From the NCBI GenBank assembly GCA_013820865.1, contig JACDHU010000031.1:1-10822 (forward strand): 10,822 nt of DNA. The letters run 5' to 3'. This document shows positions 1 through 8,234 of this stretch, in pieces. The first letter of the stretch is position 1, and each line of letters opens with the position of its first letter. The notes under the pieces are model-generated. The model was not told where the DNA came from. It saw nothing but the letters and a program-made list of their open reading frames with translations, and made no database searches. The position numbers were made by a program, and so were the translations under genes. This DNA is from Chloroflexota bacterium (GTDB lineage: Bacteria; Chloroflexota; Limnocylindria; QHBO01).

Positions 1-1165
1 GCAGCCGCCGTTCGACCGCGATCCGCGTGCGTCCGACCTCGTGCATGGAGCCGCCCCGACCGAGGGCGAAGGCGACATCCAGCACACGTGACGCGGCCTG
101 GGCTGCTTCCATCGCCCCTGCCAGGTTTCCTCGATGACGCTCGCGGATGCGCGCCACCTCGATCCACGCGCCGGCGGCATCGACCGATGCTCGACGCGTC
201 CCCAGTGTCCACAGCTGCTCGGCGCGATCAACCTGGCCGAGTGCGATGAGCAGACGTGACGCCACGCGACGCAACGCGTTAGCCTCGGCCGGGTCCGTGG
301 CGATCGCCTGCGCGGTTTCGACCAGCTCGAGCGCATCGTCCACGGCGCCTGCGCGCAGCAATTCGAGCGCCATGCCGCGCGGATCGAGCACGCGCGCCTC
401 GCGCCAGCCGCCGGCGCGGATGCGGCACAGCTCGGCCTCCAGCAGCACAAGGCTGACGACGTCCTGGAAGTTGTGGTCCAGCACCTCGGCCAGGATGTCG
501 GGCGATCCGCCGCGCAGGTATCCGAAGTAGCGGCCCGGAACCTCGCTTCCCGGGCAGTCGGACGTCCGTCGCACTCCGAGCACGCCGGATTCCACGTCGG
601 CCAGGCGTGCGCCGCCCAGGGGCCGTCGGAAGAGGCGACGAGCGTCGGGCAGCAGGTCATCGTGGGCAACCGGAAGCGCCGCCTGCTCGCGAAACAGGCC
701 GTGAACGGTGAGGCGCGCGGCGAGCATCGGCATGTCGAATGTCCGTCCGTTGTAGGTGACAAGGCGCGCGAATCCGGCGAGGTCGGCCGCGAGGGAGCGG
801 AGCAGCGCCGGCTCGTACGGGTAGTCGGGGAGCAGATACTGGCGAACCGTCACTCGTGACCCTTCGATACGGGCAACGGCCGCCATGAAGATGACGGTGC
901 CGGCGCCGGTCGACAGGCCGGTCGTTTCGGTGTCGAAATAGGCGGCGGGCGTCAACGCCGAGAGCACGTCTGCCACGTCCGGTGCGATGGGCACGCTGCG
1001 CTCGATGATGAGCGCGGTGCCACCACTCGCCGTGTCCGTGCTCGCGTCGAACCACCGCGCCAGGAGGCCGATGCGGTCGTTGACCATTGCCCGCGGCGGC
1101 GTGGGCGGCGGAGCGTGTTCGGATCGGATCGCATCGAGGCGTTCCGCGAGCGTGCGCGTGGTCAT
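1..1165 (-). CDS. mrfB: MrfB (YprB)-type DEDDh exonuclease with TPR-like C-terminus, partial
   Basis: This gene is partial: its 3' end lies beyond the left edge, and 388 residues are visible. The reading frame shows an RNase H-fold 3'-5' exonuclease domain at about residues 72-245. Motif I is FDTETTGL (D78, E80), motif II is YNGRTFDMPML (D144), and motif III is HNFQDVVSL (H231, D235), so all four DEDD acidic residues and the DEDDh histidine are present. Residues from about 262 onward are helical and alanine-rich, consistent with the TPR-like tail of YprB proteins. In Bacillus subtilis, MrfB is a metal-dependent exonuclease that works with the helicase MrfA to remove mitomycin C lesions independently of UvrABC. 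Here the ATG overlaps the mrfA stop codon (ATGA), which implies translational coupling and a joint function. No strong Shine-Dalgarno sequence precedes it. The identity is well supported. The repair role is transferred from the family and from the gene pairing. Confidence 0.9.
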   Translation of the reverse strand, partial: MTTRTLAERLDAIRSEHAPPPTPPRAMVNDRIGLLARWFDASTDTASGGTALIIERSVPIAPDVADVLSALTPAAYFDTETTGLSTGAGTVIFMAAVARIEGSRVTVRQYLLPDYPYEPALLRSLAADLAGFARLVTYNGRTFDMPMLAARLTVHGLFREQAALPVAHDDLLPDARRLFRRPLGGARLADVESGVLGVRRTSDCPGSEVPGRYFGYLRGGSPDILAEVLDHNFQDVVSLVLLEAELCRIRAGGWREARVLDPRGMALELLRAGAVDDALELVETAQAIATDPAEANALRRVASRLLIALGQVDRAEQLWTLGTRRASVDAAGAWIEVARIRERHRGNLAGAMEAAQAASRVLDVAFALGRGGSMHEVGRTRIAVERRL

Positions 1166-3447
1166 GCCGCCAGCGCCGCGAGGAGCTCGCCGCATGCGGT
1201 CTTGCCGTGGACGCCGACCTCGGCAAGGGGGCCGACGCACGACGGGCAGCCATCGATGCACGGGCAGTCGCGCACCATGCGCGCGCACGCGCCGATGAGC
1301 TCGGCGTTGAGCTCATGCAGCCTCTGCGCAAGCCCGACGCCCCCGGGCACAGCGTCGTACAGGAACAGCGTCGGACGCAGCGTGTGCGGCGCCTGGGCCT
1401 GAGCGAGGACACCCACATCGCGTGGGTCGCACATCAGGAGGAGCGCCGCAGCCGAGCGTGCGACCCGGGCCAGCCCAATGAGCGCGCCATCGAGCGTCTC
1501 GCGGTCGAAGCGCTCGACGACCGACGTGGCGGGCACGATCCACGCCCCGGTGGTGTGCATCTGCTGCTCGGGGAGGGTGATCGGGCCCCAGCCGACGTTC
1601 TCGTGGGTGTGGAGCTTGATCTTCTTGAATAGCGTCGCGTGCCAGGCGACCATCACCTCGCCGTGTGCGCGCAGCGCGCCATCGGCTCCATGGAGCTCTT
1701 CGAAGGCGTCGAGGACCTTGAGGGTCACGCCGAGATCCGCATCCGTGTAGTAGTCGACGTCGACGGCGCGGACGTAGGCCTTGCGCTCGTCCCAGTCGAG
1801 GCGATCGACGTGGAACTGGCGCCCGGCGTGGATGTAGATGGCCTGCTCGTGAACGAGCATGGGAGCCGCGAAAAGGTCGACCTCGCCGAGCACCCGTGGC
1901 CGATCTCCGGTGGTATCGATGATGACCACGTTCTCCTGCGCGGCCGAGCGCAGGCTGAAGGACGAGGCGGGGAAGTTCTCCTGGCTCCAGTAGTACCGAT
2001 CGTCACCGGCACGGCGCAGGAATCCGTCCTCCTCGAGGACATCGAGCAGCATTGGCGTCTCTTCGAGCCCGAACCGTTCGGCCGCAGGCACCGGCAGCTC
2101 GAAGGCGCTCGCCTTGAGGTGGTCGAGCAGCAGGTGCAGGTTGTCCGGGTTGATGCGTCCGTGCTCGGGCGACCGGTCGAAGAAGTACTCCGGGTGGGTC
2201 GCGAGGAACTGATCAATCGGAGCCGATGAGGCGACCATGACCGATAGGCTGGTTCCGGCGCGGCGGCCGGATCGGCCCATCTGCTGCCAGGTGGACGCGA
2301 TGGTGCCGGGATAGCCGACGCTGATTGCGGCGTCGAGGCCGCCGATATCGATGCCCAGCTCGAGCGCGTTGGTGGCCACCACGCCGCGGATGCGTCCGTC
2401 GCGCAGACCGCGCTCGATCTCGCGCCGCTCGTTGGGGAGGTAGCCGCCGCGGTAGCCGTGGATGGTCGATGGATGACCCGGGGCTGCCGGGATCGACTCG
2501 CGCAGGTACGTGGTCAGGATCTCGACCGCGGTGCGGCTGCGGGCGAAGGCGATGGTCTGAACGCCGTCGCGGATCAGGCGCTGAGCGAGCCGCTGCGCCG
2601 TGAGCAGGGAGCTGCTGCGGATGCCGAGCTGCGCGTTCACCACCGGCGGGTTGATGATGACGACGTGCTTGCGACCCGATGGCGCGCCGTTGTCGTCGAT
2701 CAGCTCGACCGGCGCCTCCAGGATTCCTTCGGCAAGCTCTTGCGGGTTGGCGATGGTGGCGGAGGCGCAGATGAAGGTCGGGTCGGCGCCGTAGTGGCGG
2801 CAGATCCGGCGCAGCCGTCGGATGACGTTGGCGACGTGCGAGCCGAAGAGTCCGCGGTAGGTGTGCAGCTCGTCGATGATGACGTACTGGAGGTTCTCGA
2901 ACAGCTTGAACCACTTGGTGTGATGGGGGAGGATCGCCGCGTGGAGCATGTCCGGGTTGGTGATCACGACCTGGCCAGCGGACCTGACGACGGAGCGAAC
3001 GTTGGCCGCCGTGTCGCCGTCGTAGGTGTGCGTCTTCAGGCCGATCTCGGCCGCATCGGCGAGTGCACGGAGCTCCACCAGCTGGTCGGCGGCGAGGGCC
3101 TTGGTCGGGAAGAGGTACAGGGCGCGTGCCGACTCGTTCTTCGCCACCGCGTCGAGGACCGGCAGGTTGTAACAGAGTGTCTTGCCCGATGCCGTTGGCG
3201 TCACGACCACGACGTTGCGCCCGGCGCTCGCGGCGGCGTGGACGGCCGCCTGGTGCGTGTACGGCGCCTCGATCCCGCGGCCGCGCAGCGCTGCCACAAC
3301 GCGCGGGTCGATCCCTTCCGGCCACGGCGCATGACGCGGAGGCCGCGGCTTGATCTCCCGGTGGGCGGCGATCAAGGGGGCAATCGCGGGATCGGCGAGG
3401 AGCGACGCGATGGCCTCGTCGGCAGTGGTGGGTGGTGCGGTCAGCAT
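1162..3447 (-). CDS. mrfA: MrfA (YprA)-type DExH-box repair helicase with C-terminal zinc-binding (DUF1998) domain
   Basis: This is a 761-residue superfamily 2 helicase, close to the usual length of YprA/MrfA. It would unwind DNA at damage sites in the cytoplasm for its partner nuclease. Visible motifs, in order, are: Walker A TPTASGKT (83-90); motif Ia FPTKALAADQ (113-122); DELH (192-195), the DExH box; SAT (229-231); the ATNALELGIDIGG block of motif V (358-370); and the arginine finger region QQMGRSGRRAG (388-398). The C-terminus carries the MrfA/DUF1998 cysteine cluster, with C673, C721, C728, C730, C734 and C737 in a CPCIDGCPSC context. This cluster binds a metal in the family. The ATG is preceded by GAGGA at 3453-3457 on the complementary strand with a 5-base gap, so the start is well placed. 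The gene heads an operon with mrfB, and a consensus SOS box sits 31-44 bases upstream of the ATG. Related Hrq1/RecQ-like and Lhr-type helicases are less likely given the adjacent mrfB. Confidence 0.93.
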   Translation of the reverse strand: MLTAPPTTADEAIASLLADPAIAPLIAAHREIKPRPPRHAPWPEGIDPRVVAALRGRGIEAPYTHQAAVHAAASAGRNVVVVTPTASGKTLCYNLPVLDAVAKNESARALYLFPTKALAADQLVELRALADAAEIGLKTHTYDGDTAANVRSVVRSAGQVVITNPDMLHAAILPHHTKWFKLFENLQYVIIDELHTYRGLFGSHVANVIRRLRRICRHYGADPTFICASATIANPQELAEGILEAPVELIDDNGAPSGRKHVVIINPPVVNAQLGIRSSSLLTAQRLAQRLIRDGVQTIAFARSRTAVEILTTYLRESIPAAPGHPSTIHGYRGGYLPNERREIERGLRDGRIRGVVATNALELGIDIGGLDAAISVGYPGTIASTWQQMGRSGRRAGTSLSVMVASSAPIDQFLATHPEYFFDRSPEHGRINPDNLHLLLDHLKASAFELPVPAAERFGLEETPMLLDVLEEDGFLRRAGDDRYYWSQENFPASSFSLRSAAQENVVIIDTTGDRPRVLGEVDLFAAPMLVHEQAIYIHAGRQFHVDRLDWDERKAYVRAVDVDYYTDADLGVTLKVLDAFEELHGADGALRAHGEVMVAWHATLFKKIKLHTHENVGWGPITLPEQQMHTTGAWIVPATSVVERFDRETLDGALIGLARVARSAAALLLMCDPRDVGVLAQAQAPHTLRPTLFLYDAVPGGVGLAQRLHELNAELIGACARMVRDCPCIDGCPSCVGPLAEVGVHGKTACGELLAALAA

Positions 3448-3477
3448 CGGCTTCCTCGCTGCTCAGAGTCTCCAAAT

Positions 3478-3491
3478 CGAACGTCCGTTCG
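3478..3491. promoter_or_regulatory. LexA/SOS box, Gram-positive type
   Basis: The sequence CGAACGTCCGTTCG matches the Gram-positive (Bacillus/Mycobacterium) LexA consensus CGAAC-N4-GTTCG with no mismatch in either half-site. The symmetry extends by 2 bases each side into a perfect 18-base inverted repeat, ATCGAACG-TC-CGTTCGAT, at 3476-3493. It starts 31 bases upstream of the mrfA ATG and lies 6 bases downstream of a candidate -10 hexamer. A bound LexA dimer would therefore cover the transcription start and block mrfAB. A LexA of this specificity has been reported in Dehalococcoides, a Chloroflexota member. Binding is an inference, since no lexA gene is in the window. Confidence 0.82.
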
Positions 3492-3497
3492 ATCACG

Positions 3498-3506
3498 AAC
3501 ATAGCA
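3498..3506 (-). promoter_or_regulatory. Candidate extended -10 promoter of mrfAB
   Basis: On the minus strand this reads TGCTATGTT: a TATGTT hexamer (3498-3503) preceded by the TGn extension of an extended -10 promoter. No good -35 hexamer is visible at 16-18 bases upstream, which is tolerated when an extended -10 is present. The predicted transcription start falls around 3488-3492, inside the SOS box, giving a leader of about 40 bases. The call rests on sequence likeness only. Confidence 0.45.
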
Positions 3507-3534
3507 CAGGCGTTCAAATCCTCGGTAGCCGATG

Positions 3535-3551
3535 CGACAGCTCGGCTGTCG
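3535..3551. repeat. Perfect 7-base inverted repeat between two divergent promoters
   Basis: CGACAGC-TCG-GCTGTCG is a perfect 7-base inverted repeat with a 3-base centre. It lies about 20 bases upstream of the proposed -10 of the septum gene and about 29 bases upstream of the -10 of mrfA. It could be an operator for a second regulator or a cruciform or hairpin element. A terminator is unlikely because no T tract follows on either strand and it lies upstream of both divergent genes. Its function is unknown. Confidence 0.35.
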
Positions 3552-3570
3552 CGGTGTGGATAACCTCGGG

Positions 3571-3576
3571 TAGACT
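3571..3576 (+). promoter_or_regulatory. Candidate -10 for leaderless transcription of the FtsB/DivIC-like gene
   Basis: The hexamer TAGACT fits the TANNNT -10 pattern and ends 9 bases before the ATG at 3586. Transcription would begin at or within a few bases of the start codon. No Shine-Dalgarno sequence is present in the 15 bases upstream of that ATG, in keeping with a leaderless message of the kind common in Actinobacteriota, Deinococci and related lineages. No convincing -35 is visible. Confidence 0.5.
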
Positions 3577-3585
3577 CTGCAACCG

Positions 3586-4023
3586 ATGACCGGTATCGAA
3601 CTCGCCGCAGATGCTCCTCAACCGCCGCCCAGCCCCCGAGGGCGCTGGCGTTTGCCCGCGTCTCGCGGCGGAATGGCATGGATGGCAGTGGTGCTGATCG
3701 TCGGAACGCTCGTCGCGGTTCAGTTCGGACGGCAGGTCTACACGAATTGGGAGATCGGCCAGAGCGCCGCTCAGATCGAGATCGAGATCGCGGCCGTGGA
3801 AGCCGAGAACGCCGAGCTGGCCGCCGAGCTGGAGTACCTCCGCAGCGACGCCTACATCAGCGCCGAAGCTCGGCGCCTCGCCAACCTGGGTGCCCCCGGC
3901 GAGCAGGTCCTCATCATCCCGGCCGGCGCGGAGGAGCCGCTGCCTGAAGCGCTGGCCGCGGTCGAGGCCCCGGCTCCGCTGCTCGACCAGTGGGTTGCAC
4001 TGTTCTTCGGTCCGACGCGCTGA
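3586..4023 (+). CDS. FtsB/DivIC-like septum formation initiator protein
   Basis: This is a 145-residue single-pass membrane protein of the septum formation initiator family (FtsB/DivIC). In that family the protein joins FtsL and FtsQ/DivIB to activate the septal peptidoglycan synthase FtsWI. Order along the protein: a proline-rich cytoplasmic tail (1-29); one hydrophobic helix (30-48) ending in QFGRQVYTNW; a coiled coil rich in E, A, I and L (about 57-87); then the family's short globular segment YISAEARRLANLGAPGEQVL (90-109). A low-complexity acidic and alanine-proline tail (113-145) follows. The length exceeds E. coli FtsB (about 103) because of the N- and C-terminal extensions. The start is the first ATG after a plausible leaderless -10. 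It is transcribed away from mrfA, shares its promoter region, and converges on the kinase gene with only 8 bases between the two stop codons. FtsL is a less likely alternative. Confidence 0.82.
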   Translation: MTGIELAADAPQPPPSPRGRWRLPASRGGMAWMAVVLIVGTLVAVQFGRQVYTNWEIGQSAAQIEIEIAAVEAENAELAAELEYLRSDAYISAEARRLANLGAPGEQVLIIPAGAEEPLPEALAAVEAPAPLLDQWVALFFGPTR

Positions 4024-4031
4024 CGTAGAGG

Positions 4032-5027
4032 TCAGGAAACGTCGTAGAGCGAGGCGGACGGAGCACTCGCATCCAGTCGCGCAGCGACGTCATCGGGCAG
4101 TGCGGTCTTCAGCTCCGCTCGGAGACCGATGAGCAGCGCTCCGACCGCCGGCTCCCAGCGCGGCGCCACGATGACCGGCGCCTGTTCGGCAGCGTGCACC
4201 TCGTCCAGAGCGGCTTGGGTGAGAGCGCTCGTACCGAGCCGCGTGAGACCTCCGCAGAATGAGAGCGCGAATGGCGTGTCGGCGATGCGCACGCGCCTGG
4301 CTGCGGCGGCCGCGGTGGCGCCCAGACCACTGCCGTGCGCGCGGAGGATGCCGGCGGCAACCGCATCGCCCTCCACTGCCGCTTCGAGCAGGGCTCGAAC
4401 CATGCGGCCCACGGGTGGTGGCCGTTCCGCGTCGCGGCCGGTGTTGCGATGGAGGACCGCCTCGACAGTGTCATCGCCGGTAATGTGGAGGAGCCGATCG
4501 CGCAGCCGCGTGGGAGGGTCGATGCCGAGCTCCGAGCGCGCGACTGCGGAGAGCATGCGCTGAGCCAGTTCGACGGCTCCATGAGGTGATTGCCAGAAGC
4601 TCGAATGCCAGGTGCTGCCGTCGTGCCCTCGGGCCCCGGTCGCGGCGCCGGTCCCGATCGAGACGACCACCGCCGGTCCCTCCGGGACTGCCCCCGTCAG
4701 CGCACCAATGGCGTCGTTGACGATGGTGGCCGGACCGCCGAAGCCGGCGGCTCCGAATGCCTGGTTCAGGAGCGCGTGATCCTCCGGCCAATCTGCGCCG
4801 GCCATGCTGAAGACAGCCCGACTGATCTCGCCCCGACCGATTCCGACCTGCGCCAGCGCCTCGTCCACGAGCGCCTCCACCAGCGCGACCGCGGCCTCCG
4901 GCCCTGCCGACGCGTAGATGTCCGCGCTGCCGAGACGGCGCGCCGCGCCAACGATCGAGCCATCCACGCCGGCGACGAGGGCGATCACCTTGCTGTTGCC
5001 GCCGTCGACTCCCAGTAAGAGGGTCAC
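4032..5027 (-). CDS. BadF/BadG/BcrA-type ATPase, N-acetylglucosamine kinase-like sugar kinase
   Basis: This is a 331-residue ASKHA-fold protein of the BadF/BadG/BcrA/BcrD ATPase family, which includes N-acetylglucosamine and glucosamine kinases. The N-terminal phosphate-1 loop GVDGGNSK is at residues 6-13. NDAIGAL (104-110) contains D105, the likely catalytic base. IGTGAATGAR (124-133) is the phosphate-2 loop, FCGGLTRLG (256-264) the adenosine loop, and EPAVGALLIGL (292-302) the family's closing helix. The GTG at 5027 is chosen because it puts GVDGG at the normal distance from the N-terminus and lies 4 bases after the GH4 stop. The frame stays open to 5306, but that extension only overlaps the GH4 gene. 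It is the last gene of the pckA-GH4-kinase operon, so a role phosphorylating a sugar released or consumed by the GH4 enzyme is likely. The cysteine ligands of the 2-hydroxyacyl-CoA dehydratase activators are not seen, so a sugar kinase is preferred. Confidence 0.85.
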   Translation of the reverse strand: MTLLLGVDGGNSKVIALVAGVDGSIVGAARRLGSADIYASAGPEAAVALVEALVDEALAQVGIGRGEISRAVFSMAGADWPEDHALLNQAFGAAGFGGPATIVNDAIGALTGAVPEGPAVVVSIGTGAATGARGHDGSTWHSSFWQSPHGAVELAQRMLSAVARSELGIDPPTRLRDRLLHITGDDTVEAVLHRNTGRDAERPPPVGRMVRALLEAAVEGDAVAAGILRAHGSGLGATAAAAARRVRIADTPFALSFCGGLTRLGTSALTQAALDEVHAAEQAPVIVAPRWEPAVGALLIGLRAELKTALPDDVAARLDASAPSASLYDVS

Positions 5028-5031
5028 GCGT

Positions 5032-6333
5032 TCAGGCCAGCAGCCGCGTTGGCAGGTACGCTCGATGGGCCTCGGCCATCTCGTCGTACAGCGCCTCGGC
5101 TGTCGGGAGGGTCCGGACCAGCGGATGGGCGGCCAGGGCCCGGATCCCGTCGCGCCGCGTCCCCGACCATGCGGCATTCGCCGCCAGCGACTGGTACGCC
5201 CCGAGAGATTCGATGAGACCCCGCACATGACGCGGAAGCGCCGGGACGGCGATCGGTTCGATTCCCGCCGCAGAGACCAGTGCAGGAACCTCCACCACGA
5301 GGTCATCGGGGAACCCGCGCAGGGGGGCGCCCTGGTTCGGAACGTTGACCGGCCACACGGTGCCGCGGTCGTTCACTATCGCGTCGATCACGTTCACCGC
5401 AAGCTCCAGCTCCAGGATGCCGCCTCGCGACCGGTCGGGATCGAGGCGGGGTTGGGCGGCATCGGCCTGTTCGCGGTAGTGAACCCAATAGTCATCGACG
5501 TTGGCCATGATCTCCTGTGCGCGCGTCCGGGGTGCGGCCCGCGCCGCGTCGAGGGCATCATCGGCGAAGTAGTAGTAGTACAGGTAGGCCGATGGGAGCG
5601 CGCCCATGGTGGCCGCGAGGTGGACCAGGAGCTCGTCGCGCGTGGTCGGTCCGCCGTTGGCGTCGAGACGCGCCGCCGAACGTTCGATCAGCGGCATGAC
5701 GTCGGCGCCGTCGTATTCGTGCTTGACGCTCCAGCCGGTGTGGTTCAGCCCGACCATGGTCGCGGCGAGTCGGGCGGGATCGAGTCCTGCCACGCGTGCG
5801 ATGTCGCGCGGGAAGGTGAGCGGACCCTCGCACAGCGAGACGCAGCGGACCGACGAGTGATGGGTGATGGCCTCGGACACGATGTTCACCGGGTTGGTGT
5901 AGTTGACGAGCCACGCATCGGGGCATATGTGCTCCATCTCGGACACGATCTCGCGCATGACGGCGATCGAGCGGAGCGCCATGAAGAACCCGCCGGGACC
6001 CTGCGTTTCCTGGCCGATGATGCCGTGCCGCGGTGGAATGGTCTCGTCCAGCACTCGCGCCTCGAATCCGCCCGGCCGGAAACTGGTGAGCACCACATCG
6101 GCGCCGTCCAGTGCCGATCGACGATCCGTCGTGGCGCGGACGCGAACGTCGAAGCCACGGTCCGCAGCCATACGCTCGGTCAGCCGTCGCACCACCTCGA
6201 GCCGATCCGCATCGAGGTCGACGAGCACGATCTCGGAGCCGCGGAATGCCTCCCCGTGCTCGACGAACGACGCTACCGTTCCCGGCGCACGGGTGCTCGC
6301 CCCGCCGATGTAGACGAGCCGAATGCCCGCCAT
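5032..6333 (-). CDS. Glycoside hydrolase family 4 NAD-dependent glycosidase (6-phospho-beta-glucosidase-like)
   Basis: This is a 433-residue GH4 enzyme, normal in length for the family. GH4 enzymes cleave glycosides by an oxidation-elimination mechanism needing NAD and a divalent metal. The Rossmann loop IGGASTRAPG is at 9-18. The family block FRPGGFEARVLDETIPPRHG (85-104) is followed by IGQETQGPGG (106-115), then WLVNYTNPVNIV (141-152). The metal ligands should be C168 (in LCEGP) and H198 (in GLNHTGW), spaced as in characterised members. YLYYYYF (250-256) and the block from PVNVPNQGAPL (328-338) to GFPDDLVVEVPA (340-351) resemble 6-phospho-beta-glucosidases (LicH/BglT). The residue after the metal cysteine is Glu, not the usual Asn, Asp or His, so the substrate is uncertain. 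The ATG sits 9 bases after the pckA stop. GAGG directly abuts it, an unusually short spacing, so translation may depend on coupling. No phosphotransferase genes are nearby. Confidence 0.88.
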   Translation of the reverse strand: MAGIRLVYIGGASTRAPGTVASFVEHGEAFRGSEIVLVDLDADRLEVVRRLTERMAADRGFDVRVRATTDRRSALDGADVVLTSFRPGGFEARVLDETIPPRHGIIGQETQGPGGFFMALRSIAVMREIVSEMEHICPDAWLVNYTNPVNIVSEAITHHSSVRCVSLCEGPLTFPRDIARVAGLDPARLAATMVGLNHTGWSVKHEYDGADVMPLIERSAARLDANGGPTTRDELLVHLAATMGALPSAYLYYYYFADDALDAARAAPRTRAQEIMANVDDYWVHYREQADAAQPRLDPDRSRGGILELELAVNVIDAIVNDRGTVWPVNVPNQGAPLRGFPDDLVVEVPALVSAAGIEPIAVPALPRHVRGLIESLGAYQSLAANAAWSGTRRDGIRALAAHPLVRTLPTAEALYDEMAEAHRAYLPTRLLA

Positions 6334-6342
6334 CCTCGCGTG

Positions 6343-7926
<1,584 letters not shown>

Positions 7927-7931
7927 GGTCT

Positions 7932-7938
7932 CCTCCTT
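7932..7938 (-). promoter_or_regulatory. Strong Shine-Dalgarno site that fixes the pckA GTG start
   Basis: On the minus strand these bases read AAGGAGG, a near-perfect anti-16S match ending 5 bases before the GTG at 7926. This decides for the GTG over the longer open frame reaching 8199. It is the strongest ribosome site I found in the window, consistent with high expression of pckA. Confidence 0.85.
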
Positions 7939-8183
7939 GCGTCCGAACTCCACGTCCTTCGATGGACGCCGGGTTCGCCGATGTGAGTCGACCGGCCGCG
8001 CGTCACGGGCGCCGTGCCCGGAGTCGGCTTTCGCGGTCAAGTTTGTTGCCGCTGTCGATCGCCTCGTCTCGCGATCACAATTACTCACCATTCTAGTGCC
8101 ATGCGCGCCGCCCGCGGGTCCTTGATCGGCGCTCGTCTGGCTGATGATCGCCAAGCGTTCTGATCCAACTCGAGGGCTCGCGG

Positions 8184-8195
8184 CCGATATATCGG
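8184..8195. promoter_or_regulatory. Perfect 12-base palindrome CCGATATATCGG, possible operator
   Basis: CCGATATATCGG is fully self-complementary and its AT-rich core stands out in this GC-rich sequence. It begins 51 bases upstream of the chosen ATG at 8235. The core contains TATATC on both strands, so it could double as a -10 for the plus-strand gene, although no matching -35 is visible. It may be a repressor or activator site. The regulator is unknown. Confidence 0.3.
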
Positions 8196-8221
8196 TCATG
8201 CGCGCGCGGCATGGGAAATGC

Positions 8222-8226
8222 GAAGG
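8222..8226 (+). promoter_or_regulatory. Shine-Dalgarno site selecting the ATG at 8235
   Basis: GAAGG lies 8 bases before the ATG at 8235. The upstream in-frame ATG at 8211 has only CG-rich sequence without a purine-rich site before it. I therefore start the membrane protein at 8235. It then begins MNGGLVRGALAGA, placing the first hydrophobic helix close to the N-terminus. Confidence 0.6.
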
Positions 8227-8234
8227 CTGGGCAC

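Larger units (their letters stand above)
7927..8234. other. Divergent intergenic region between pckA and a membrane-protein gene
   Basis: These 308 bases separate divergent genes and should hold both promoters. Besides the two ribosome sites I see a 5-base inverted repeat, CGTCC-TTCGAT-GGACG, at 7953-7968 in the pckA leader. There is also a GC-rich self-complementary patch near 8002-8020, a possible minus-strand -10 TAGAAT at 8090-8095 without a good -35, and a 12-base palindrome at 8184-8195. If TAGAAT is the real -10, the pckA leader is about 155 bases, long enough for folding. I do not recognise a known riboswitch. No small coding gene in it has a convincing ribosome site. Confidence 0.5.

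Noticed and set aside
2458..3504. A 348-codon plus-strand open frame opposite mrfA
   Set aside because: Its composition follows the complement of mrfA codons, with no ribosome site or motifs. mrfA itself carries all the helicase motifs.
2213..3679. A 488-codon minus-strand frame overlapping mrfA and crossing the divergent promoter region
   Set aside because: It is an Arg/Pro-rich shifted frame of mrfA and would read through the SOS box and promoters.
4022..4043. Possible terminator hairpin GACGT...ACGTC between the convergent septum and kinase genes
   Set aside because: Only a 5-base stem with a 12-base loop and no T tract; the gene ends are just 8 bases apart.
5028..5306. N-terminal extension of the BadF-type kinase frame
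   Set aside because: The extra 93 residues only overlap the GH4 gene out of frame. GTG at 5027 gives the expected distance to the GVDGG loop.
5565..5580. Microsatellite-like agtagtagtagta run
   Set aside because: It encodes the tyrosine cluster YYYY that belongs to the GH4 family pattern, so it is ordinary coding sequence.
5674..5690. CGAACGTTCG, resembling an SOS box
   Set aside because: The half-sites touch with no 4-base spacer and it lies inside the GH4 coding region.
7927..8199. N-terminal extension of the pckA frame
   Set aside because: A strong AAGGAGG precedes the GTG at 7926, and the extension has no family similarity.
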